NCBI GenBank assembly: GCA_023381515.1
Contig: JAMCQI010000091.1
Coordinates: 1 to 64,000 of the forward strand
DNA length: 64,000 nucleotides
Direction of reading: 5' to 3'
Source of the DNA: Chloroflexota bacterium
GTDB lineage: Bacteria > Chloroflexota > Anaerolineae > UBA4142
Under the pieces are notes generated by a model. That model saw nothing but the letters and a program-made list of their open reading frames with translations, did no database searches and was not told where the DNA came from. Shown here one piece after another: positions 8,312-16,025 of the stretch. Both the position numbers and the translations under genes were made by a program. Each line of letters starts with the position of its first letter. Within the stretch, counting starts at the first letter, position 1.

Positions 8312-9478
8312 TTGATCTCCCGTCAGAGGCACAAGCGCTTGCATCGTCCCTTCAAACTTGGGTCCGCGTTGTTCTGGAGCGCGCTCCTCCTGTTCTGCCT
8401 CACTGGCAGTCGTCCTCCTGACCCACCCGCAGCGGTCATAGACCTGAACCCGCCCAATCGTCCTCCCATCATCGCCGCCTGGCTGCGAGGTGCGCGTGCG
8501 GCATCTGGTCCGATCGTGGTCACCGTCGCTTCGCACGTGAACTCGTACAGTGAGGTCAGCGCCTTTAGCTACACCATCGAACGCGACGGGAGTTTGACCG
8601 CCAATAACCCGGTGAGGGATGCTGTGCTCGTCGACTTTGCGCGGCTGAATGGCATCCGTGTCGTCCCCACCATCTCCAGCACCTGGGAAGCAACCAGCAT
8701 CACCCATGTGCTCCAAGACCCCACCCTCCGTGCGGCGCACATCAACGCGATCCTTCAGGTCGCACGATCTCCTCTGGTTGACGGAGTCGACCTCGATTAT
8801 GAGAACCTGCCTCCGGACGCGAAGCAGGCGTTCACAGATTTTGTAACATCCCTCGCGAGCCTCCTCCACCGTGAAGGCAAAACTCTGAGTGTCACCGTTC
8901 CCCCCAAAGTCAGCGATGACGACGCGTGTGTCATATGTCGTTTTTCCGATTACGCCGCGCTCGGCGTGGCCGCCGACCAAATCCGCATAATGGCGTACGA
9001 ATTTCACGGCAAGAACGGCGGGCCGGGCCCCGATGCCCCCATCTGGTGGATCCGTCAGGTTGCTTCCTATGCCGTGAGCCGAATTCCGCGAGAGAAGATC
9101 ATCCTCGGAATTCACCTTTATGCCTATGACTGGGGCGGTAAAGAAACCACGGCCATGTGGTGGTCAGATGTCCAGGCTCTCAAAAAGCGGTACGGGGGCG
9201 AGGTCCACTATGTGGACATGGACGCCAACGGAGTTGTCGGCGAAAGCGTGCTCACTTACTCTGTCCCCGGTCCGCGCTGCCCTCGGCATTCTCTCGACTG
9301 CGATCCGCCTCCGCCTGAAGACCATACTGTCTGGTTCGTGGATGCCCGCTACGTTCGAGCCAGCTGGGATCTCGTAAAAGAGTTTCGGCTCGGGGGAATT
9401 GTGTTGTGGCGTCCCGGCGGCGAAGACCCCGCCATTTGGGATGTGCTCAAGCCCTCTTCTTCCATTGCCGCACACTGA
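8312..9478 (+). CDS. Secreted GH18-like glycoside hydrolase (YaaH/spore-germination type)
   Basis: This 388-residue protein has a basic N-terminus and one hydrophobic segment (GSALFWSALLLFCLTG), so it is exported or membrane-anchored. A GH18 TIM barrel follows. The catalytic signature DGVDLDYE is present near residues 157-164, with Glu164 as predicted acid/base, and so is the downstream IRIMAYEFHG strand typical of YaaH/YdhD-like enzymes that act on cell-wall glycan. The C-terminal end has GGIVLWRPGGEDPAIWD, matching the last barrel strand with its conserved Trp. The start is TTG 8312; no ATG is available nearby. The substrate is inferred to be an N-acetylglucosamine polymer. Confidence 0.8.
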   Translation: MISRQRHKRLHRPFKLGSALFWSALLLFCLTGSRPPDPPAAVIDLNPPNRPPIIAAWLRGARAASGPIVVTVASHVNSYSEVSAFSYTIERDGSLTANNPVRDAVLVDFARLNGIRVVPTISSTWEATSITHVLQDPTLRAAHINAILQVARSPLVDGVDLDYENLPPDAKQAFTDFVTSLASLLHREGKTLSVTVPPKVSDDDACVICRFSDYAALGVAADQIRIMAYEFHGKNGGPGPDAPIWWIRQVASYAVSRIPREKIILGIHLYAYDWGGKETTAMWWSDVQALKKRYGGEVHYVDMDANGVVGESVLTYSVPGPRCPRHSLDCDPPPPEDHTVWFVDARYVRASWDLVKEFRLGGIVLWRPGGEDPAIWDVLKPSSSIAAH

Positions 9479-9534
9479 GCCCTGGATTGGGCCGAGGGGG
9501 TGAACCAAGAAATCAGGCCCACCCTCTTTCGCAT

Positions 9535-9945
9535 TTACTCGGAAAACAGAGTTCGGATATCCTCGGGCATCGTCCGAACGCGTCCCTCGTTATCGACATT
9601 CAGATGCTTGGTCCAGCCGGTGCACAGTATCTGCTGTGTCTCGGCATTGCGTACTTCATAGCCAATCGTCAGCCCCCGGCTCTGCAATTCATCCACCCAC
9701 GCCCGCACCGTGACGAGTTCGCCGTAACGCGCGGGCGCCAGATAGCGGACGGTGGCCTCTGTCACAGGCCAGTTGAATCCGCGCAGTTCCACATCGCGAT
9801 GATAGTCACGCCCCTGCTGCCAGAACCATTCGCCCCGACCGACCTCAAACCAAACCAGATAGTTAGCATTGTACACAATCCCACTTGCGTCCGTCTCTGC
9901 ATAACGCACTCGAAAGGTGGTTTCGACAAAGCGGTCTTTTGTCAT
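9535..9945 (-). CDS. Acyl-CoA thioesterase, hotdog fold (YbgC/FadM-like)
   Basis: This 136-residue single hotdog domain probably hydrolyses acyl-CoA in the cytoplasm. The family signature VRYAETDASGIVYNANYLVWFEVGR carries the catalytic Asp of the 4HBT type. The rest follows the family: RYLAPARYGELVTVRAWVDEL and a C-terminal strand. It starts at ATG 9945, 15 bp after the end of the large membrane protein gene on the same strand, so it is probably in one operon with it. The substrate chain cannot be told. Confidence 0.88.
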   Translation of the reverse strand: MTKDRFVETTFRVRYAETDASGIVYNANYLVWFEVGRGEWFWQQGRDYHRDVELRGFNWPVTEATVRYLAPARYGELVTVRAWVDELQSRGLTIGYEVRNAETQQILCTGWTKHLNVDNEGRVRTMPEDIRTLFSE

Positions 9946-9960
9946 ATTTGCCTCATCGGT

Positions 9961-12240
9961 TCAGCGAATCTGCAAATCGGTCACTCCGATGGTGTGCTCC
10001 TGCCCCGCACGATACTCCAACTGGATTACATTCATTTTCGGCTTGAGTGCACCTGCCGGGAGCGCAAGCGTGTAATCAGCCCATTCCGGAGTCAGTTCGA
10101 TTTCACCCACTTGATGGCCATTCAATCGGACGACCACTCGCTGTGGGGATACCGCATACGCATGGAGCACAAATTGCCTGTCCCGCACTTGATCGACGGG
10201 AAAGTAGATCTCCGATTCGGCGCCGCGCGCCCACACGAAATCAAATTTACCTTCCCAGTTCGCGGGAGGATACTCAAAAGCCCAACCCCTCCCCGCATAC
10301 ATCTGGCCGACGTCTTGACGCAGATCGATGGACAACGGCGCTGAATCATTCTCCGCGTAGGTCAGCTGGTAACCGATGGTCTCGCCGTCATCGTAGATCT
10401 GCCGTGCATTCAGCACATCCCGAAGATAACGGTCAATTTCCTGCACCCTATCCGGTTCAAGGTACTGACGGTGCACGACCACATATCGAAGGTCATAAAA
10501 CGAAAGCACCCGGTCTCGAACGGCTTTATCTGCCGCCTCTTCTTCTGCTGAGAGCCCCCCCTCTTCCACTCCTTCAAGTGCGCGCATCGAGCGGACAGTA
10601 ATCGGTATGCTCCGAAACGTAGCGTATTCCGCCGGACCGGGAGCTACTCGGTTCGTATACGCGCGCAAGATGCGCTTTTCGTGGACCGCCTGATAGACTT
10701 CCTCGGCGGCGGCGGCCCTCCAGTTGAAGCTGGGAATCTCGAGGATAGTGAAATCTCCCGGGACCCGTGCTATATCTTCATAGATCCGAGGCACGCTGAG
10801 CGATTGGAGCGGATAAGGGAATACGGCGTACTCGGACAGGATGAAAAGCGGCATCAGGAAACCGAGAATTCTGATTCCGGGGTTTGTGCTCCGAATCAAT
10901 CCGTCGAGTGCGATGGCGACGAGAAGGGCCAATGGGAGCATCACCATGATGCCGTAGCGCATGGGAATACGAATGTGATTCAGAATGGGGATATCATGAA
11001 GTGCGAGATAGGGAAGAGGGACTGCCGTCTCTTGCCCGAGAATGTGCAAATACGGGCCGAGACTGAAAAGAGCAAAGAGGATGGCGCATGTGACCCAGAC
11101 GCGCGCCCCGCGCCAATCCCGCCACGATGCCCATGCGGCGAGCGCGAGGACGGTATATCCAATGAACATCTGTTTATCAGGCGACTGCGCACTGCCGTCC
11201 TCGGAGCTCGTGCCCGCGTTCACGCCCGCAACCTTGATGGGGGAATTTGCGTACAGACTGCTGCGCGCGTTCGGCACGAAGAACGCAGTCAGGTCATATG
11301 ACCGCGCGGCCGAGTAATCGATCTTGTAGACCTGGATATAGTCGCCCCCCTCAATCGCGAAATCGCTCGCGACGATCCACAGCATCGGCGCCGCGACGGC
11401 GAGCGACACGGCTGCGACCAAACCGACGACCTTGGCATGCGCAAAAAAACGTGTGACAGCGTCCGAGCGAGTAGACGGAAGCAGGTACGACAACAGCGCA
11501 TATAGAAGCGTGAAAACAACAAGAAAAGCCGCGATTTGAAAGTCCAGGTAGGCGTTGAGCCCCAGAAAGAGCCCGGCCAGAATAGCATCCCGGAGGGAAT
11601 TCCGATGCACGGCGCGGATGAGAAACAAGGCGTAGAAAGGAATAAACTCGGTATTGAAGAGGTTGAGAAAGGACAGTCCATAGCCCAGGCGTAGCGGTGC
11701 AAAGCTAAAGACAAGACCGGCAACAAACGGCGGCAGCCAGCCTAGATGCTTGCCGAGCTTTGCCCGAGTATAGGCGGCAGCGCCCGGGCCGCGCGTCATG
11801 TAATCCATGAGAACGAAGGTCGCAAATGGGGGTAGAGGAGCGGGCGTTGGCTTGGGCAAGCCAAGAGTCTGCAATCGGGACGGGGATTGAGCGAGCACCT
11901 GTTCTGCGAGGAGGAACGTGCCGTAGCCGGTCAGGACTGTGGCGGCCAAGTACATTAGATTGTGGGCGGTGATCAGACCAAAAGCAAACTGCAAGGGGAG
12001 AGAAGCAAAGCCAATGAGGGAGACGGCCCAAAGCAGCTGGGTGGCACTGCCGAGGGGGTAGAAGATGTAATCCGTATGAAATGGGTTCACGCCGAGGTTG
12101 AGAGCAGCTTTGGCCCAGCCGAGCGCCCAGACATAGCTGGCCGCATCCCCTTCGACCCCGGGAATGCTCGTCGAAATGCTGGGCACAAGCGGCCAGCTAA
12201 ACGCAATAGCCGCAAGGGCATAGGTCGCGAGCAAGATCAC
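9961..12240 (-). CDS. Large multi-spanning membrane protein, GT-C-like, with C-terminal soluble domain
   Basis: This 759-residue protein has about 11-13 membrane segments in the first 500 residues. An early acidic luminal loop (SIPGVEGDAASYVWALGWAKAAL) resembles the first loop of GT-C glycosyltransferases and dolichol-P-mannose-type mannosyltransferases. The last 250 residues are soluble, with a probable beta-sandwich at about 650-759 (WEGKFDFVWARGAESEIYFPV and following). I infer envelope glycan work, but the family is not certain. The start is GTG 12240; a GAGGAGG lies too far upstream (about 17 bp) to decide it. Upstream genes on the same strand begin after about 70 bp. Confidence 0.6.
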   Translation of the reverse strand: MILLATYALAAIAFSWPLVPSISTSIPGVEGDAASYVWALGWAKAALNLGVNPFHTDYIFYPLGSATQLLWAVSLIGFASLPLQFAFGLITAHNLMYLAATVLTGYGTFLLAEQVLAQSPSRLQTLGLPKPTPAPLPPFATFVLMDYMTRGPGAAAYTRAKLGKHLGWLPPFVAGLVFSFAPLRLGYGLSFLNLFNTEFIPFYALFLIRAVHRNSLRDAILAGLFLGLNAYLDFQIAAFLVVFTLLYALLSYLLPSTRSDAVTRFFAHAKVVGLVAAVSLAVAAPMLWIVASDFAIEGGDYIQVYKIDYSAARSYDLTAFFVPNARSSLYANSPIKVAGVNAGTSSEDGSAQSPDKQMFIGYTVLALAAWASWRDWRGARVWVTCAILFALFSLGPYLHILGQETAVPLPYLALHDIPILNHIRIPMRYGIMVMLPLALLVAIALDGLIRSTNPGIRILGFLMPLFILSEYAVFPYPLQSLSVPRIYEDIARVPGDFTILEIPSFNWRAAAAEEVYQAVHEKRILRAYTNRVAPGPAEYATFRSIPITVRSMRALEGVEEGGLSAEEEAADKAVRDRVLSFYDLRYVVVHRQYLEPDRVQEIDRYLRDVLNARQIYDDGETIGYQLTYAENDSAPLSIDLRQDVGQMYAGRGWAFEYPPANWEGKFDFVWARGAESEIYFPVDQVRDRQFVLHAYAVSPQRVVVRLNGHQVGEIELTPEWADYTLALPAGALKPKMNVIQLEYRAGQEHTIGVTDLQIR

Positions 12241-12310
12241 ATGCTTACGGACAGCGACCTCCTCGCGGCACGCTCGCAGAATGGCTCATTCCGTCGGACA
12301 CCCAAGGTAC

Positions 12311-13129
12311 TCACTGGATGTCTGCCAGTGTCAAGAGCACTTGAAATGCATTAAAGATCGTGGCGTAGTCGGAGTGAACGAATTCGACCACGCGGGGACT
12401 CACTCGCTTGACATCCGGCATCAAGAGGCAGCGCTCCGCCTGGATGGAACGAGCGAGGCCGAGGCGGAGCGTGATCGGCGGCCGGATGACAAATGGCTCG
12501 CGCCTTTTCTTCAAGGCTCGTTCGGCCGCTGCGCAAATCAGATCGCGCACGCGGGTGGGATGCAAGTTCTTGGCCGCCACGCGTCCCACCGCCTCTTTCA
12601 CGACGACCGTCTCCAGGTCTTCGCCCAACAGTTCCTTTGCCTGCCCGCAGACGGTCTGATCTCCCGCGATGAGAGCCACCGGCACGCCGAAATAACCGGC
12701 AAGCGCGGCATTCAGTCCGTACTCCCCCATGGCCGTCCCATTCAGCCATACGTTCTGCACGACGTCTCCGTCGCTGTACGTGTGGTCGATGTTAGCCGGC
12801 GCGGACCCGGCGCGCGCATGATAGCCGATGAAAAACACCGCGTCGAATCCCGGCTCGATTCCGGTCATCATCGAATACGGCTTGGGACTGCCACTCAGGA
12901 GGACGGCGGCGGGATGGAGATCTTCGATCATGAGATTGCGCATATTCCAGTGGGAATCGTTCACCAGAATCTCTTCCGCCCCTGCCGCCAGCGCACCTTC
13001 AATGGCCGCATTGACTTCGCCGATCATGAGCTTGCGTGCACGCGGGTACTCGAGATGCGTCGGGTCGGTCTGGTCCGGGTGCACCACGCCGCTGATGCCT
13101 TCCATGTCCGCAGAGATATAGATTCTCAT
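12311..13129 (-). CDS. dppA: D-aminopeptidase DppA-like, peptidase family M55
   Basis: This is a zinc-dependent aminopeptidase of family M55 (272 aa, usual size). The metal ligands known for DppA are visible: Asp8 and Glu10 in ISADMEGISG, His60 in NDSHWNMRNL and His104 in GYHARAG. A nearby His116 fits the proposed nucleophile position. In Bacillus the enzyme releases D-amino acids from short peptides; here the role could be peptidoglycan-peptide recycling. The ATG at 13129 overlaps the stop of the upstream HAD gene by four bases (ATGA), so they are co-translated. Confidence 0.9.
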   Translation of the reverse strand: MRIYISADMEGISGVVHPDQTDPTHLEYPRARKLMIGEVNAAIEGALAAGAEEILVNDSHWNMRNLMIEDLHPAAVLLSGSPKPYSMMTGIEPGFDAVFFIGYHARAGSAPANIDHTYSDGDVVQNVWLNGTAMGEYGLNAALAGYFGVPVALIAGDQTVCGQAKELLGEDLETVVVKEAVGRVAAKNLHPTRVRDLICAAAERALKKRREPFVIRPPITLRLGLARSIQAERCLLMPDVKRVSPRVVEFVHSDYATIFNAFQVLLTLADIQ

Positions 13130-13755
13130 AAGAGGGACTTCACCTCATAAATAGTAGAAATCACATGGTCGGCGCCCTCATGCGCGCCTTTAGCGCCTTT
13201 GCCATCCAAGAGCACGGTCCGCATCCCCAACTCTTGGGCGGGCACCAAGTTGCGGAGAGAATCGTCAATCATGAGACATTCGTCGGCACGCGCCCCGAGG
13301 GCTGAGAGCACCTTGCGATAGGCAGATAGCGCCGGTTTGCTTTCATATTCGATAAAGTTGATGTCAAAGATACCTGCAAAATGGTTCTCGATCCTCAGGG
13401 CGGAAAGCACGCGCTGGGCATGATCCCTGGGGGCGTTCGTAAAGACGTATTTCTGCTGCGGCAGACCCCCCAGCATCTTACCCAACCGCACGTCAGGGAG
13501 CAGGTACTTGCTCACCTCGATCGCGTGGACGTAATCAAGGAACCCTTTTGGATCGATCTGGCGCTCAATATAAAGGCCGCGCAGCGTTGTACCATAGCGT
13601 TCCCAATAGGACTGGCGAACCTGCGTCACTTGCTCAACCGGAACGTCCAAACGCGTGACAAGGTATTCGTTCATCCGCTGGCTGATTTCATTCATCAGCC
13701 CTGCAGACTTTGGGTAAAGCGTATCGTCCAAATCAAAGAGAAGGTATCGCATCAT
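13126..13755 (-). CDS. HAD-family hydrolase (pyrimidine 5'-nucleotidase type)
   Basis: This 209-residue haloacid dehalogenase-like phosphatase has motif I LLFDLDDTLYP with the nucleophilic Asp. An alpha-helical cap follows, then motif II (VFTNAPRDHA), the Lys of motif III (YESKPALSAYR) and motif IV (CLMIDDSLRNL). The DLDDTLYP form and the size fit the SDT1/PHM8-like pyrimidine 5'-nucleotidase group. The substrate is inferred. Two adjacent ATG codons (13755, 13752) are possible starts. The longer frame to 13830 runs into the transporter gene and is rejected. It lies between the EamA gene (4-bp gap) and dppA (4-bp overlap). Confidence 0.88.
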   Translation of the reverse strand: MMRYLLFDLDDTLYPKSAGLMNEISQRMNEYLVTRLDVPVEQVTQVRQSYWERYGTTLRGLYIERQIDPKGFLDYVHAIEVSKYLLPDVRLGKMLGGLPQQKYVFTNAPRDHAQRVLSALRIENHFAGIFDINFIEYESKPALSAYRKVLSALGARADECLMIDDSLRNLVPAQELGMRTVLLDGKGAKGAHEGADHVISTIYEVKSLL

Positions 13756-13759
13756 GGCG

Positions 13760-14686
13760 CTAGACTTCTGCGGCCGCATCTGCCGTTTCGGAGAGTCCCC
13801 CCTGGGTCTCCTGCCGGGCGGCAAGCACAATCCCCATCAGAATCATTATACCGCCTAGTAGCTTGAGCGGCGAGGGCACCTGGTTGAGAAGCGGAATGGC
13901 GAGAAGCGTCGCTCCAACCGGCTCGGCGAGAATGGTCACAGTCACAAAAGTTGCAGAGACATACTTGAGCGCCCAGTTGTAGGCCGAGTGGCCGATGAGT
14001 TGAGGGCCGACGGCCAGAAAAACGATGAGCGCGTAACCTTTCCAAGAATAGCCCAACAAGGCCGTCCCCATGACCGCGGCCATACCGAGGAGCGCCAGCG
14101 CGGCCACCGAATAGACCAGGCCAATGTACCCGATGGTTGAAAGATGACGGCGAAGTCGCCGCCCGATCAAGAGATAACCGGAAACGGCAACGGCCCCGCC
14201 CAGTGCGAGCGCATCGCCTTGGAGCGACTCGGCTCCCCCCTGCCCCAAGTCCGCCAAGCCGATGAGGGTTGCGCCGATTGCCGCCACCACAAGGCCCAGG
14301 ATCGTCGACCGGCCCAGGGACTCGTGCAAGAGCAGAACGGAAGCCAGGCCCACAAAGAACGGATTCGTGCTCACGAGCACGATGGAGCTCATTACCGAGG
14401 TGTAGTCGAGCGAGCTGATCCAAAAGGCAAAGTGAAAAGCGAGCAATAGGCCCGACGCCACCACGAGCGCTAGTTCACGTTGGGTCAGGCGCCCCCATTC
14501 CGCTCTCGACCGGATCAGAGCGAATGGTAGAAGGACGGCTGCGGCGAGGGTCAGGCGGAGCGCAGCAATAGCCATTGCCGGAACGCCTTCCTCGCGGGCA
14601 AACAAAATGACGATGGCAGACGAAGAGACAGCGAGAATGCCAACGGCAAGACCTAAATATGGGCGGAAGGAGGGTTCAGCAGACAT
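13760..14686 (-). CDS. EamA/DMT family transporter
   Basis: This 308-residue protein has ten hydrophobic helices arranged as two EamA repeats (about 12-140 and 155-290). The second contains the typical SATFVTVTILAEPVGATLLA segment and the first LDYTSVMSSIVLVSTNPFFVGL. The family exports metabolites such as amino acids; the substrate is unknown. I prefer ATG 14686 to the TTG two codons upstream. It is the first gene of a minus-strand series: EamA, HAD, dppA, membrane protein, thioesterase. Confidence 0.87.
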   Translation of the reverse strand: MSAEPSFRPYLGLAVGILAVSSSAIVILFAREEGVPAMAIAALRLTLAAAVLLPFALIRSRAEWGRLTQRELALVVASGLLLAFHFAFWISSLDYTSVMSSIVLVSTNPFFVGLASVLLLHESLGRSTILGLVVAAIGATLIGLADLGQGGAESLQGDALALGGAVAVSGYLLIGRRLRRHLSTIGYIGLVYSVAALALLGMAAVMGTALLGYSWKGYALIVFLAVGPQLIGHSAYNWALKYVSATFVTVTILAEPVGATLLAIPLLNQVPSPLKLLGGIMILMGIVLAARQETQGGLSETADAAAEV

Positions 14687-14704
14687 GAGCAATCTGGAAT
14701 TTAA

Positions 14705-14797
14705 AATTTAGGATTTAGGATTTGAGGATGGTCGGTTCCGTGCGGATGCTTCGCTGTGCGCCCTAAATCGTAGATCATAAATCTAAAATCCTAAATT
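14705..14797. repeat. AT-rich inverted repeat overlapping the threonine dehydratase stop codon
   Basis: Arms AATTTAGGATTTAGGATTT (14705-14723) and AAATCTAAAATCCTAAATT (14779-14797) pair with few mismatches around a 55-base loop. The right arm contains the stop codon of the 14791-15759 gene. The motif AAATCGTAGATCATAAAT at 14765-14782 closely resembles the second inverted repeat at 62862-62950, so these are members of one dispersed family. Confidence 0.75.
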
Positions 14798-15759
14798 GCC
14801 GGCGTCTGCTCGAGAATCTCCTTCAGGACCGGGAGATCGATGTTACCGCCGCTGAGCACGACCGCGACCCGCTTGCCCGCAAGGCCGGCCTTGCCCGCGA
14901 GCAGCGCCGCGACTCCAACGGCGCCTGCCCCTTCCACGACCAACTGCTGAGTTTCGATGAGGGCCCGGATAGCCTCTTTGGTCTCTTCCTCCTCGACCAT
15001 CACAATATCGTCTATATACTTTGGAGCGAGCTCGAAAATCGACTTGCCGATGCCGCCGGCCAAGCCGTCGCAAATGGTCGGAGCAGAGACATACTCTTCG
15101 TAACAGCGGCCGTCGCGTAGCGAATCACGCAAAGCGGGCGAGGCGCTCGGCTGCACCGCGATGATTTTGGCCTTGGGCAAAAAGGTCTTGACGGCAATGG
15201 CGATGCCCGATATCAACCCTCCTCCGCCAACCGGGACCAGGATAGCATCGAGCTCGGGGGAATCCTCCAGGATCTCTAGGCCGGCCGTCCCCTGTCCGGC
15301 GATGGTCCGCGGATCCTCATAGGCATGAATAAAAGTGGCGCCGGTCTCACGTTGGTACTCCTCGGCCGCGTGGTGGGCATCGGCATAGGTATCCCCGACG
15401 GAGCGGACCTCGACAGGAAACTCGCGGAGTTTCCCGATTTTCGCCTGGGGTGCGCTACGAGGAATGAAAATCGTCGCGGGCTCAATCCCAAGTGCCCGGG
15501 CGGCGTGAGCGACGCCGAGCGCGTGGTTCCCCGCGCTCGCGGTGACCACCCCGCGCCGGCGTTCCTCGGGAGTCAAGGTCGTCATCACACTCAACGCGCC
15601 CCGAGGCTTGAAGGAACCTGTGATCTGCCAGTTCTCCAGTTTAAGCAAGACCGTGGCGCCGGTACGCCGGCTGAGCAGAAAGGAATAGCGCAAGGGCGTT
15701 CGAAAAATATAGGGGTGAATGCGCTGCTGCGCGAGCAGGACGTCTTTACCTTGAACCAA
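14791..15759 (-). CDS. Threonine ammonia-lyase (threonine/serine dehydratase)
   Basis: This PLP enzyme deaminates threonine to 2-oxobutyrate (and often serine to pyruvate). It has 322 aa. The PLP lysine motif ITGSFKPRGA, the ASAGNHALGVA asparagine loop, the VPVGGGGLISG phosphate-binding glycine loop and the late VVLSGGNID motif are all visible. There is no C-terminal ACT domain, so it is the short form, catabolic-like or serine-racemase-like. The TTG start (15759) is the only sensible start, with GAGGT about nine bases before it. The last residues PAI plus the stop are contributed by the adjoining inverted repeat. Confidence 0.9.
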   Translation of the reverse strand: MVQGKDVLLAQQRIHPYIFRTPLRYSFLLSRRTGATVLLKLENWQITGSFKPRGALSVMTTLTPEERRRGVVTASAGNHALGVAHAARALGIEPATIFIPRSAPQAKIGKLREFPVEVRSVGDTYADAHHAAEEYQRETGATFIHAYEDPRTIAGQGTAGLEILEDSPELDAILVPVGGGGLISGIAIAVKTFLPKAKIIAVQPSASPALRDSLRDGRCYEEYVSAPTICDGLAGGIGKSIFELAPKYIDDIVMVEEEETKEAIRALIETQQLVVEGAGAVGVAALLAGKAGLAGKRVAVVLSGGNIDLPVLKEILEQTPAI

Positions 15760-16025
15760 AAGTCTCTACCTCGGATGGGGTTCCGGAATGACGATCGGCA
15801 TGCGTCTGCCCAAGTGGCAAGTGCTCATCTACCCTCTCTCCACTTAGCCTCCCCTCCCGCAACGCGGGGAGAGGCAATGGGCGGGGACAAACTTGCAAAC
15901 CGGAATGAAAACTCTGATGATGCGTTGACGCCCGAATCATTCTATACGAGGTTTTTCCAAAATGCAAAAGGGCCCTAATTTTAGGCAATTCGCATTCCCT
16001 ATTCTTCTGTGATAGAATGAAAACG
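15760..16025. other. Intergenic region with small palindrome upstream of mutL
   Basis: About 265 bp between the divergent threonine dehydratase and mutL genes. It holds a GC-rich palindrome CTCCCGC-AAC-GCGGGGAG near 15854-15871, of the same type as at 730-775. A TAGAAT at 16013-16018 could be the mutL -10 box. No gene is seen. Confidence 0.5.
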
